Assembly: GCA_900549895.1 (NCBI GenBank)
Contig: URQG01000002.1
Location: 1 to 38,100, forward strand
Reading direction: 5' to 3'
Origin: an uncultured Lachnobacterium sp.
Lineage (GTDB): Bacteria > Bacillota > Clostridia > Lachnospirales > Lachnospiraceae
DNA length: 38,100 nucleotides
Positions within the stretch are counted from its first letter, which is position 1; each line of letters opens with the position of its first letter. Shown here piece after piece: positions 7,939 to 15,449 of the stretch. The position numbers and the translations under genes were made by a program. The notes under the pieces were generated by a model. The model saw only the letters and a list, made by a program, of their open reading frames with translations. It had not been told where the DNA came from and did no database searches.

Positions 7939-9159
7939 CTATATTGAAAATGACTGCATTGCAGGCACCATAATGATTGCAATCACAATCCCTAGCATCA
8001 GGATCAGGGGCAACAGCATTTTTGTTCCGGCCTCTTCTCCGAGCTTTTTGGCAAGCGCCTTGCGCTCTTCCAACGCCACGGTTGCTTCCTGTCCAAGTAA
8101 TTCACACAAACCGCGATTTCCGGTCTGAAGATTTTGAATCAAAATACGAACCAGCCTGTGATAGCAGCTTAATCCTGTCCTTTCTCCAAATTTTTGATAT
8201 GCCCGACGCTCACTTTCACCATCCTGGATCTCATAATTGGTTACCAGCAATTCTTCATATAAAAATCGCTTCTTTGTCTGCTTTTTCTGCCTCTTGTCAA
8301 GATATCGCGTGGAAATTCGATTCAACGACTGCTTCAATGACATTCCGGACCCAAGCAAAATCAACAATTTGTTGACAAATTCTGCATAATCGAGCCGCAT
8401 CTGATCCTGACGTTCCTTTTCTTCAGTCCGTTTTCTTTCCTGTACAACGAAATAAAGCAAAACCATTATCACAATTTCAAAAAACAGCACTTTGATCAGG
8501 AGATACTGTTTCGGTTCGCGCCATTCTAACGTGACACCATCCACCTGCTGCGGTAAGTGAAAATAGGTTTCACCCTCCTTACTCCCTTCCATCGTGATTG
8601 CATTTTGGATATCTGTCAGAAGCTGTTCCGCCTCGGTAAGTTTCGGATGCATGACCATAAAAGAAAAGGCATATTCTTTCTCATACTTGCCACAGGAAAG
8701 CCGGACACTTGCCTGTACGATTGCATTTTCTTTTAGATTTTCCTCCCGAATCTTTCCGTCAATATCAATATACTGGTAGCTGTCGAAACTCCACTCTGCG
8801 GAAACCATATGGTCTGCATAATAACTTCGCATATTCACCGCATGACTGACATGTTCTGCGCTGTCACCCTGTGCATAAAAGCTTTCATCAATTTCCTGTT
8901 CAGCCTGTAAAAAGAATTGTTGCGCATCGGCCTTCGTAACCGCTTCCGCAGGAATGTCCACACTATAGCTGTATTCATTTAATACATCGCCCGCATCCAA
9001 CTGCAATTCCAGACGCTGCCCATGCCGGCCCGGACTCGCACGAATTACCCGATTGTTTTCATCAACATTACGTTCTGTTACTTCCACATACCCGGCCATT
9101 ACAAGAAACAGAACACAGATGATTCCAATCTGTATCATCCTCTTTTTATTTTGCAACAT
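7939..9159 (-). CDS. TadC-like inner-membrane platform protein with large N-terminal insert
   Basis: The 406-residue protein has two parts. After a signal-anchor helix near residues 10-27 comes an exported region of about 185 residues with no recognised motif. A second helix near 222-240 leads to the cytoplasmic type II secretion F-like domain (LLILLGSGMSLKQSLNRIS and EEAGTKMLLPLILMLGI near the C-terminus). TadB/TadC form the platform on which the TadA ATPase works. Usual TadC proteins lack the exported segment, so this is an elaborated form. The second of two adjacent ATGs (9159) has better spacing from GGGAGG than 9162. TadB ends 13 bp upstream. Confidence 0.78.
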   Translation of the reverse strand: MLQNKKRMIQIGIICVLFLVMAGYVEVTERNVDENNRVIRASPGRHGQRLELQLDAGDVLNEYSYSVDIPAEAVTKADAQQFFLQAEQEIDESFYAQGDSAEHVSHAVNMRSYYADHMVSAEWSFDSYQYIDIDGKIREENLKENAIVQASVRLSCGKYEKEYAFSFMVMHPKLTEAEQLLTDIQNAITMEGSKEGETYFHLPQQVDGVTLEWREPKQYLLIKVLFFEIVIMVLLYFVVQERKRTEEKERQDQMRLDYAEFVNKLLILLGSGMSLKQSLNRISTRYLDKRQKKQTKKRFLYEELLVTNYEIQDGESERRAYQKFGERTGLSCYHRLVRILIQNLQTGNRGLCELLGQEATVALEERKALAKKLGEEAGTKMLLPLILMLGIVIAIIMVPAMQSFSI

Positions 9160-9172
9160 CATTTCCTCCCAA

Positions 9173-9910
9173 TTACATTTGAATATTCAGTATCCTATCT
9201 GCCAGGAGAATTGTCATCCCATATGCTAAAAGGCATCCCGTCATAAAAATGATGCCAAACAGATTGCCATACAAAGGTGATAAGAATTCTCCGGAAGTAA
9301 GCTTTAGATATGCCAATATGAAGATTGGGACAACATTCATAACACGCTGCTCCAGTTTGCGTGATGCTATAAGAAGCTGGATTTCACGTTCTGTATCATG
9401 ACGTTCTCTTATATGCTCCGAAGTTTCCTCAATAATTGAAGCAAAATTCCCCCCACTCCTTTTGGCAAACGAAAACACCTCTGCAAAGCTCATAATATCT
9501 GCGTTTCCGGTCCGGTCTGCAAACTGATCCAAAAGCTTCTCAATTGGCATGTTAAGCGCTACTGCACGATTAATTTCCTCAAGCTCCCGCAACAGTATCG
9601 CATCCTTTCCATATAGATTCTCCACTTCCACAGATGCTTCTCTCCACGCATTCTCCATAGAATATCCTGCAAGCAACGAAGCACTGACTGTGCGGAGTGC
9701 ATCTAAAAATTGTGTCGCAAGTTCATTCTGACGAACGATCATTCCTTCTCGAATCGTCCTTTTTCGAAAAAAGGAATAAAATATAGGGATAAAAATCAGT
9801 CCCAGCCAATGCTGATAAAATAAATATGCTATGACAATCGAAAGCACAACTGCTTTTAAAAGACAGGTTCCCTTTTCCCGAGGGCCTAAGTAATATACGC
9901 GGTAATCCAT
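9173..9910 (-). CDS. TadB-like platform protein (T2SSF domain)
   Basis: The 245-residue protein starts with two hydrophobic stretches (about residues 20-50). A cytoplasmic helical domain follows, with LATQFLDALRTVSASLLAGYS, the type II secretion F/TadB core, and FSFAKRSGGNFASIIEETSE. It ends in two transmembrane segments (PIFILAYLKL and IIFMTGCLLAYGMTILL). It partners TadC to form the inner-membrane platform of the Tad pilus machine. The gene starts 1 bp after the TadA stop codon and ends 13 bp before TadC, so the ATPase and platform genes are tightly arranged. Confidence 0.85.
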   Translation of the reverse strand: MDYRVYYLGPREKGTCLLKAVVLSIVIAYLFYQHWLGLIFIPIFYSFFRKRTIREGMIVRQNELATQFLDALRTVSASLLAGYSMENAWREASVEVENLYGKDAILLRELEEINRAVALNMPIEKLLDQFADRTGNADIMSFAEVFSFAKRSGGNFASIIEETSEHIRERHDTEREIQLLIASRKLEQRVMNVVPIFILAYLKLTSGEFLSPLYGNLFGIIFMTGCLLAYGMTILLADRILNIQM

Positions 9911-9911
9911 A

Positions 9912-11108
9912 TTATAATTCTCCAGCCATCTTAAGCTTCTCTCTATGTTTCAAAGTTCCAACCCGGTTAAGCTTCCAACCACCTTCCTGTTCCTGTAACC
10001 GATAAAGCGGCGAAAGCATAATCTCACCATCACAGATTCCATCAAGTTCCACGATCTCAAGAACACGTCGGCTTTTATCCGGAAGCCTTCCAAGATGCAC
10101 GATTACATCGATTCCGGAAGCAATCTGCTGACGAATTGCACTAATCGGCAGGTCCATCCCCATAAGGACCATCATCTCCAGTCTCCCCAAAATATCACGG
10201 CTGGAGTTACCATGCGCCGTACTCAGCCCCCCGTCGTGTCCGGTATTAAGCGCTTGCAGCATATCGAACGCCTCCGCACCTCGGCACTCTCCGACCACGA
10301 TACGGTCCGGTCGCATACGAAGCGCCGATCGTATCAGATCACGGATTGTGATTGGCATAACCCCCTCCATATTGGAGTTACGTGTTTCAAGGCGAACCAG
10401 ATTACAGACTCCCTGTATCTGCAGCTCCGCTGAATCTTCAATTGTAATGACTCTCTCATCCTCGGGAATATATTGCGATAATGCATTAAGAAATGTCGTT
10501 TTTCCGGAACTGGTTCCTCCGGATACCAAAAGACTGTATCGTGCCCTTACCAATCGTTCCAATAATTCAGCTGCTTCCTCACTGATTGCCCCCCGTCGAA
10601 TCAGTTCCTCCATACGAAACGGATGCTCCGGGAACTTTCGTATTGTAATCGCCGCACCATCGATCGCTATTGGTGCAAGCACAATATTGACGCGCGAACC
10701 ATCCATCAATCTGGTATCAACGATTGGCGTCGATTGATTTACGACACGATTGTGACGTCCGACGATCTGCTGGATAACATCCTGCATCTTCTCTTCACTT
10801 TCAAATGTTTCTCCCCACTCATGAACCCGTCCTTCCTTCTCGTAAAATATATGCTTCGGTCCATTCACCATAATCTCGGTTACCTGCGGATCATCGATCA
10901 ACTCTTGTAATGCATCAAGTTTACGAAGAGAATTAAACACCTTCTGCTCAATCCGCACGCGTTCTTTTACAGAAAACTTTGCCTTCTTCATGCATTTGAA
11001 CGCTTCTTCTCCTATTAAAGCTTCAATTTCCTCATCAGATACCTCTCTGGACAGATCCATCCTTTGCAGAACATTTTTACGAATCTCCACTGCGTAATTA
11101 CGATCCAA
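9912..11108 (-). CDS. tadA: TadA/CpaF secretion ATPase
   Basis: The 398-residue protein is a hexameric PilB/VirB11-type ATPase that powers Tad pilus extrusion from the cytoplasmic face. Walker A is SGGTSSGKTTF (about 196-206), an acidic box VITIEDSAELQ follows (220-230), Walker B is RIVVGECRGAEAFDMLQA (269-286) and the His box is STAHGNSS (296-303). The N-terminal segment IDDPQVTEIMVNGP is typical of CpaF. The start is TTG at 11108, set by GGGGGTGATG just upstream and overlapping the TadZ-like gene by 11 bp. Family assignment is firm. Confidence 0.95.
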   Translation of the reverse strand: MDRNYAVEIRKNVLQRMDLSREVSDEEIEALIGEEAFKCMKKAKFSVKERVRIEQKVFNSLRKLDALQELIDDPQVTEIMVNGPKHIFYEKEGRVHEWGETFESEEKMQDVIQQIVGRHNRVVNQSTPIVDTRLMDGSRVNIVLAPIAIDGAAITIRKFPEHPFRMEELIRRGAISEEAAELLERLVRARYSLLVSGGTSSGKTTFLNALSQYIPEDERVITIEDSAELQIQGVCNLVRLETRNSNMEGVMPITIRDLIRSALRMRPDRIVVGECRGAEAFDMLQALNTGHDGGLSTAHGNSSRDILGRLEMMVLMGMDLPISAIRQQIASGIDVIVHLGRLPDKSRRVLEIVELDGICDGEIMLSPLYRLQEQEGGWKLNRVGTLKHREKLKMAGEL

Positions 11109-12114
11109 CAGACATCACCCCCGGAATCATTCTTCGGAGGCTGTCTCCCAATTCATTCCACTTCCACTGCTCAACCAACCGCTCACAGGAAATCATCGGA
11201 ACCGCCACTCGCGGCAATTCCACACCACGTATATGTTTCTGCGCATCCACATTCGCATGCTTTTCCAGCTCTGCGCGAAACTCTTTCTCTCTCCACTGTC
11301 CCAGTCCACCGCGGCTTTTTACAAGGTAGATACCCTCACAATCCGCTAGGATTTCAAAAAAGCCTACGAAGCGGGATCCCATATTCATAATAATTGTTGT
11401 ATACCCCATCTCCTGTGCTAAAATCTGCAACAACTTACGATAGGTCTCCGCCTGTGCCTCACACAGACACTCCGTATTACAGACCGGACAAACAACGTCA
11501 ATGTTGTCAAGATGTTCCACACATCCCGCCATCCTCGCTCCGGAATATTTGCCACTCTCTGCCATCACAAGCAGCTCCTCAAGTCCGGCCTCCTTTCCTT
11601 CTCCCACAAGCTGGGATAATCCGCTATTTTCCTGAAGATCAAGAAGCAGAACCTTTTCCCGCTCACTCATAATGGATGCCATGGTCACGGCAAACGGCAT
11701 CTGATACTCATTCTCCGCCAGCGAATAAACCGCAAAGGTCTGTAATTTCTGACCAATCCGTCCATTCTGCTGCACATCTTTAATCTCCTCCCCAATATGC
11801 CTAAGTATTTCATCCATAATTTTATTTACTTCCTGATACTTATCCACAAAAAATACTTCTCCTTCCTGCATTTTGTCCATTTCCTCACTGTCATAAAGCA
11901 CAATGACAGGTATCTGCTGCCCGATTTCTTCATAAGATTCCCCCCACTCTGACAGCACAAGTCCATCCATTCCGGAACATGCAGCTCTCAACCCCTGCGA
12001 ATCCGTAAACAAATGCAATTCAAGCCTGTCTCTGTAATGATTCATCAGACAACCGATAAAGCGTTCTCCATACTCTCGGTCACCCAAGTACAGTCCTAAT
12101 CGAATCTTTCTCAT
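11098..12114 (-). CDS. TadZ/CpaE-like protein with degenerate P-loop
   Basis: The 338-residue product (from ATG 12114) has an N-terminal receiver-like half (MRKIRLGLYLGDREYGERF) and a C-terminal half with the MinD/ParA layout: FAVYSLAENEYQMPFAVTMA, LLLDLQENSGLSQLVG, then IIMNMGSRF. No GKT/GKS is present where Walker A should be, so ATP binding is doubtful. TadZ/CpaE proteins mark the cell site of Tad assembly. AAAAAGGGGGCTAT precedes ATG 12114. A longer frame opens at 12177 with ATG overlapping the peptidase stop, but its first 21 residues look non-native. It sits directly before tadA. Confidence 0.72.
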   Translation of the reverse strand: MRKIRLGLYLGDREYGERFIGCLMNHYRDRLELHLFTDSQGLRAACSGMDGLVLSEWGESYEEIGQQIPVIVLYDSEEMDKMQEGEVFFVDKYQEVNKIMDEILRHIGEEIKDVQQNGRIGQKLQTFAVYSLAENEYQMPFAVTMASIMSEREKVLLLDLQENSGLSQLVGEGKEAGLEELLVMAESGKYSGARMAGCVEHLDNIDVVCPVCNTECLCEAQAETYRKLLQILAQEMGYTTIIMNMGSRFVGFFEILADCEGIYLVKSRGGLGQWREKEFRAELEKHANVDAQKHIRGVELPRVAVPMISCERLVEQWKWNELGDSLRRMIPGVMSVGS

Positions 12115-12173
12115 ATAGCCCCCTTTTTGAATGCATAGATTCCATTGTTCTCCACCGCTCCTGCCGGGCGGCA

Positions 12174-12704
12174 TCATCTGTATAGCTTCCAGTGCAGCAC
12201 TGCCACCATATACCCGATCAGTATCGGAACAGAAAAATGCATAAGATTACGTCTTTCTGCCCATTCCTTGTGATATGACACAAGTCCCTCCCGCGGAATA
12301 CTCCGGAAAAAAATGCCGGCCTTAAAAACACTGATCCGAAGATTGCGGTTGTAAAGCATTTTGCCTACGGCAATCACAGCTGCTGCGACAAAAGAATAGA
12401 ACATACAGCCTGTCAACAATTTGAAATTCGTAAATCCTCCGATAATGGAAAATAGTTTGATGTCTCCTGCTCCAAGTACTCCCAGGAGATAGAAAAGATA
12501 TAAAACGAAAACCGGAAATGATATATTCACCAGTACATATAAGACTTGCCTGAGACCTCCGGTCATAAAGCCGAATGCCAGCGAAAATAGAATACCCATG
12601 AGTATCAGCCGGTTACTGATCTTCATGTACATAAAATCCTGAACCACTGCCGCTACTAAGATTACGAGCAGTGTTCGTGCAGCTAAATCCTGCACCATAT
12701 TCAA
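12174..12704 (-). CDS. Tad-type prepilin peptidase (A24 family), first gene of Tad operon
   Basis: The 176-residue membrane protein has the two aspartates of A24 peptidases: D23 in VVQDFMYMKISNRLI and D81 in GVLGAGDIKLFS (GxGD). It has no methylase domain, like TadV/CpaA. The longest frame begins with ATG at 12755, but that codon lies inside the -35/-10 region of the operon promoter. TTG 12704 follows AAGAGGTGATGCAA and is the better start; ATG 12698 is an alternative. It probably cleaves the Flp pilin and TadE-like pseudopilins. A second peptidase is encoded at 4896-5336. Confidence 0.85.
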   Translation of the reverse strand: MNMVQDLAARTLLVILVAAVVQDFMYMKISNRLILMGILFSLAFGFMTGGLRQVLYVLVNISFPVFVLYLFYLLGVLGAGDIKLFSIIGGFTNFKLLTGCMFYSFVAAAVIAVGKMLYNRNLRISVFKAGIFFRSIPREGLVSYHKEWAERRNLMHFSVPILIGYMVAVLHWKLYR

Positions 12705-12732
12705 TTGCATCACCTCTTTTGTTGTAAGCCGT

Positions 12733-12762
12733 ATTATAGCAAACACTTTTTTCATTTGTCAA
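12733..12762 (-). promoter_or_regulatory. SigA-type promoter of the Tad operon
   Basis: On the minus strand a perfect -35 TTGACA (12757-12762) and a perfect -10 TATAAT (12733-12738) are separated by 18 bp. The predicted start site is about 20 nt before the TTG start at 12704. No other convincing promoter or terminator is visible until about 3.3 kb, so one transcript may cover all 11 genes. Confidence 0.85.
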
Positions 12763-12860
12763 TAATAAGATTTGCTCAAAAAAGTTATGAAAATTTTGTA
12801 TACCTTTTCCAAATTTTGCTTATACTTGTAAAAAGAATTTTAGGAAAGCAGGTGATTATT

Positions 12861-13094
12861 ATGAAGATTTTTAAGTCCGCAGAACCTGCTTCAGATGGTT
12901 ATTCTACGCTCGTTGATCATCTGCAGCAGACATCCGTCGAGTTAAAAAACGTGTATACAAATCTGGAAAATGTTGTGGAGCCGGATCTGATCGATTATTA
13001 CATTTATGAGGCAAAGGCAGTTCAGATGCGCTATAAATTCTTGCTTGGATGTGTAAAAAAATTAGAGGATTCTTACACGAAGAATCCTCTCTGA
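12861..13094 (+). CDS. Small DUF2508/YaaL-like protein
   Basis: The 77-residue product contains DLIDYYIYEAKAVQMRYKFL followed by LGCVKK, which resembles the DUF2508 (YaaL-like) pattern of two helices with a conserved ID..IYE..A...RY core. Function is unknown. The frame is open upstream to 12705, but ATG 12861 follows AAGCAGGTGATTATT and is the sensible start. Its last 22 bases overlap the 3' end of convergent fliS. The overlap falls inside a hairpin that appears to be the fliS terminator, so the C-terminal residues are constrained by RNA structure. Upstream sequence 12763-12860 is AT-rich with a possible TATACT -10. Confidence 0.7.
   Translation: MKIFKSAEPASDGYSTLVDHLQQTSVELKNVYTNLENVVEPDLIDYYIYEAKAVQMRYKFLLGCVKKLEDSYTKNPL
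13055..13090 (-). terminator. fliC-fliS terminator embedded in the DUF2508-like gene
   Basis: An 11-bp perfect stem (AGAGGATTCTT 13064-13074 and its complement 13080-13090, 5-nt loop) is followed on the minus strand by AATTTTTTT (13055-13063). This is a good Rho-independent terminator for the flagellin operon. The fliS stop codon lies at 13073-13075, in the stem/loop. The whole element is inside the coding sequence of the opposing gene. Confidence 0.85.
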
Positions 13095-13549
13095 CGATCA
13101 TAATCCATATCATTTTCATTTAATTGGTTTCGCCCGTAGGTCATGCCCGCATAAATCTGCTGCGTGTTGCTCATAATCGGTGCGCTTGTATCCTGTTTTG
13201 CGGCTTCTGCAAAAGAATGGTACAGGCGTCGCATGACCTTATCCGCTTCCTCCAGCCCATCCATACGATTCTCATAAAGTGTGCGTGCCAGTTCATTCTT
13301 GCAAAACACATAGAGTGCATAGAGATTGGACGAGATCTCATAGGCAAAATTCAGACTTCCGATCAGCTCGTCAAGCACATTCTGTGCTTTGCGGATCGCG
13401 GCTTTCATCTCATCGTGTCTGCCTTTTGCATGTGCCTGTCGCGCATCTTCCATATAGGCAAAACAGATTTCATAGATGATCACGATCATTCCGCCGGAAT
13501 TACACTGACTTAAGCGACGGGTAAAATCCTGCTTTAACGAATTCTCCAT
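13073..13549 (-). CDS. fliS: FliS, flagellin export chaperone
   Basis: The 158-residue protein matches FliS: an all-helical protein with MIVIIYEICFAYMEDARQA near the N-terminus and a middle segment SNLYALYVFCKNELARTL. FliS binds the flagellin C-terminus in the cytoplasm and prevents early polymerisation; in Bacillus it also affects the FliW/CsrA switch. It is somewhat longer than the usual 120-130 residues, with an extra C-terminal tail rich in Asn, Tyr and Asp. The ATG follows AGGAGGGTAGGGC, which overlaps the flagellin stop codon (11 bp gap). It is co-transcribed with flagellin and ends in the terminator shared with the convergent gene. Confidence 0.9.
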   Translation of the reverse strand: MENSLKQDFTRRLSQCNSGGMIVIIYEICFAYMEDARQAHAKGRHDEMKAAIRKAQNVLDELIGSLNFAYEISSNLYALYVFCKNELARTLYENRMDGLEEADKVMRRLYHSFAEAAKQDTSAPIMSNTQQIYAGMTYGRNQLNENDMDYDRQRGFFV

Positions 13550-13560
13550 GCCCTACCCTC

Positions 13561-14949
13561 CTACTGCAACAGAGACAACACTTTTTCCGGCAGATCGTTG
13601 GCCTGTGCAAGCACGGAAACGGTTGCCTGCTCCAGAACATTCTGCTGCGTATATTCGGTCATCTCCTCCGCCATATCGGTATCAAGAATGCCGGAGTATG
13701 CGTTGGTCATATCCTCATGCGTTTCCGATAAACTGTTGGATGCATACTCGAGGCGGTTGGTAAACGCACCGATTCTCGAACGTATATCGTTAAGTTTTGC
13801 AATTGCATCATCAAGCGTATTCATTGCATTTTCCGGTCCATTTACCATTGTTACATCAACTTTATCAAGATAAAGACTTTCGGATGAAACCTCCGGGATA
13901 CGCACATCCATATCCTGATACTGATTTGCTCCGATCTGAATGGACATCGCGCCGATGTCTGTCACTTCAATCTTGACATCTTCCTGAATATTGTTTTTCA
14001 GCATAAAATCCATGGAGAATCCACCAATGTCGGTAATCTTAATACGCGCTCCGTCTGCATTAGCAGTCGCAGTCTTGGAAAACCCATCGTCTGTTTTTAA
14101 TGTGATCTGTGCATCGCTGCCTTTCTTGGCAATATAAAAATCTTCACTATCCTTGACATTTTTTGCATCCGGATCTGCATCGATTCCCAGATCTTTTGCC
14201 ACTTCTTTGCTGAAAACCATAGTAATCTCTTGTTTGGATCCATACTCCTTGGATGCAATATTAAATTTTCCATCATTCGTACGGCTGGCCACACAGCCGG
14301 CTTTTTCGGCCGCTGTACGAAGCTGTTCGTAGAAAGCCTCCTCCGACATTCCCTGAATATATTCTACACTCACATCGTTAATCTGCATGGTTCCGGACAC
14401 ACTTGGCATCTTGTCAATTGTATATTTAGCGGATTCTGCCGGAGTATCAACCGTGAATTCATAAATTCCCGGAAGAACCTGATCCGAAATATCCATTCTC
14501 TCTGTCTGCTTCGAATATACACGCACATCAGAAGATCCATCAAGAAGTGTCTTGGTATTATACTCTGTGTCAGAAGATATGCGATCCACTTCTTCCGTCA
14601 GTTTATCAATCTCGTCCTGCATACTCTTTCGATCACTGTAAGAATTGGTGCCGTTGGCAGCCTGCACACTCAGCTCACGGATTCTCTGCAACATACTGCT
14701 CACTTCGTTTAATGCACCATCTGCAATACGAAGTACCGACTCACCGTCAGACGCATTGGATTCTGCCTGATCAAGCGCATCAATCTGTGCCTTCATTTTG
14801 TTGGAGATTGCCATACCTGCCGGATTATCACCTGCCCGATTAATCTTGTATCCGCTTGACAAGCGCTCCATAGATTTGCTGAGTTTATTCTCTGTACGAA
14901 GTAACTGCTTGTTTGTGATTACAGCAGACATATTTCGATTAATTTTCAT
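13561..14949 (-). CDS. Flagellin
   Basis: The 462-residue protein has canonical flagellin ends. The N-terminal D0/D1 part has NMSAVITNKQLLRTENKLSK, ERLSSGYKINRAGDNPAGMA and RIRELSVQAANGT. The C-terminal D1/D0 part has RSRIGAFTNRLEYASNSL and ATVSVLAQANDLPEKVLSLL. The middle of about 230 residues (D2/D3-like) is variable and probably surface-exposed. It contains one cysteine (AEKAGCVAS), which is uncommon in flagellins. ATG 14949 follows AAAGGGAAC; the frame continues upstream to 14985 without a better start. A sigma-28 type promoter and a hairpin with a GGGA loop lie upstream. No other flagellar gene cluster is in the window. Whether this is the main or an accessory flagellin is unknown. Confidence 0.95.
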   Translation of the reverse strand: MKINRNMSAVITNKQLLRTENKLSKSMERLSSGYKINRAGDNPAGMAISNKMKAQIDALDQAESNASDGESVLRIADGALNEVSSMLQRIRELSVQAANGTNSYSDRKSMQDEIDKLTEEVDRISSDTEYNTKTLLDGSSDVRVYSKQTERMDISDQVLPGIYEFTVDTPAESAKYTIDKMPSVSGTMQINDVSVEYIQGMSEEAFYEQLRTAAEKAGCVASRTNDGKFNIASKEYGSKQEITMVFSKEVAKDLGIDADPDAKNVKDSEDFYIAKKGSDAQITLKTDDGFSKTATANADGARIKITDIGGFSMDFMLKNNIQEDVKIEVTDIGAMSIQIGANQYQDMDVRIPEVSSESLYLDKVDVTMVNGPENAMNTLDDAIAKLNDIRSRIGAFTNRLEYASNSLSETHEDMTNAYSGILDTDMAEEMTEYTQQNVLEQATVSVLAQANDLPEKVLSLLQ

Positions 14950-14991
14950 ATTGTTCCCTTTCACTGGGTTCGTGCGTCCGTGCACTCTGAT

Positions 14992-15008
14992 TTGACGGTC
15001 CCTGTCAA
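14992..15008 (-). promoter_or_regulatory. Possible CsrA-binding hairpin in the flagellin leader
   Basis: In the minus-strand RNA a UUGAC/GUCAA stem encloses a seven-base loop AGGGACC. The run GACAGGGACC resembles the known CsrA consensus, with GGA in a loop. It lies about 45 nt before the flagellin start, and the ribosome site AAAGGGAAC offers a second GGGA. CsrA control of the flagellin mRNA is established in Bacillus; here it is inferred. Confidence 0.4.
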
Positions 15009-15022
15009 TTCATCTGCTTTGT

Positions 15023-15049
15023 ATATCGTCCGAATCTTGTATTTTTTTA
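15023..15049 (-). promoter_or_regulatory. SigD (sigma-28) type promoter of flagellin-fliS
   Basis: On the minus strand TAAA (15046-15049), a 16-bp spacer and ACGATAT (15023-15029) closely match the SigD pattern TAAA-N14-16-CCGATAT. It gives a leader of about 70 nt before the flagellin ATG. No SigA -35/-10 pair competes nearby. Confidence 0.7.
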
Positions 15050-15068
15050 ACCACAAGAGACGTATAAT

Positions 15069-15097
15069 TTGCATTTGCCGGGAAATCGTATTATAAT
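15069..15097 (+). promoter_or_regulatory. SigA-type promoter of the DUF1858 gene
   Basis: TTGCAT (15069-15074), a 17-bp spacer and a perfect TATAAT (15092-15097) lie 40 bp before the ATG. The -35 is weak but the spacing is ideal. It is divergent from the flagellin promoter just upstream. Confidence 0.65.
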
Positions 15098-15136
15098 AGC
15101 ACCATTAAAAAACATATTGCAAAGGAGGATTTCCCA

Positions 15137-15346
15137 ATGGCAAAAGTAACTAAGGATACTATGATCGGAGAGCTTCTTCAGATTGATGCTGACATCGCAC
15201 CGATGCTTTTAAATATTGGTATGCACTGTCTCGGCTGCCCATCTTCCCAGATGGAGACCATCGGCGAGGCTGCTATGGTACACGGAATTGAGCCGGATGA
15301 CCTGGTTAACGATATCAATGATTTTTTGGAGCATGATTTAGCTTAA
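15137..15346 (+). CDS. DUF1858 domain protein with CxxC
   Basis: The 69-residue protein is a single DUF1858 unit, a domain often linked to hybrid-cluster proteins and called a redox-disulfide domain. The pattern TKDTMIGELLQIDADIAPML leads to NIGMHCLGCPSS, with the CxxC at C31 and C34 at the start of a helix. It probably acts in the cytoplasm as a thiol redox or metal-handling accessory; no partner gene is adjacent. AAAGGAGGA at 15121-15129 sets the start. It has its own promoter and ends at a shared terminator, so it is monocistronic. Confidence 0.88.
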   Translation: MAKVTKDTMIGELLQIDADIAPMLLNIGMHCLGCPSSQMETIGEAAMVHGIEPDDLVNDINDFLEHDLA

Positions 15347-15387
15347 GATGATCCTTCAGGTGATTCTTCAAAAAGCTCCTGAATAAA

Positions 15388-15434
15388 AAAGCGGTTGCCC
15401 CGCAGATGATTTTCATCTATGGGGCAGCCGCTTT
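15388..15434. terminator. Bidirectional terminator between DUF1858 and mecA genes
   Basis: A 14-bp stem with one mismatch (AAAGCGGTTGCCCC against GGGGCAGCCGCTTT) encloses a 19-nt loop that holds a second pairing (AGATGA/TCATCT). On the minus strand it is followed by a T-run (TTTTTTATTC), making it a good terminator for mecA. On the plus strand the tail is only TTTATTCG. Confidence 0.85.
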
Positions 15435-15449
15435 ATTCGTTGTCCGAAA

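Noticed and set aside
12705..12755. N-terminal extension of the first prepilin peptidase to ATG 12755
   Set aside because: The ATG lies within the promoter elements (between -35 and -10). The TTG at 12704 has a proper ribosome site.
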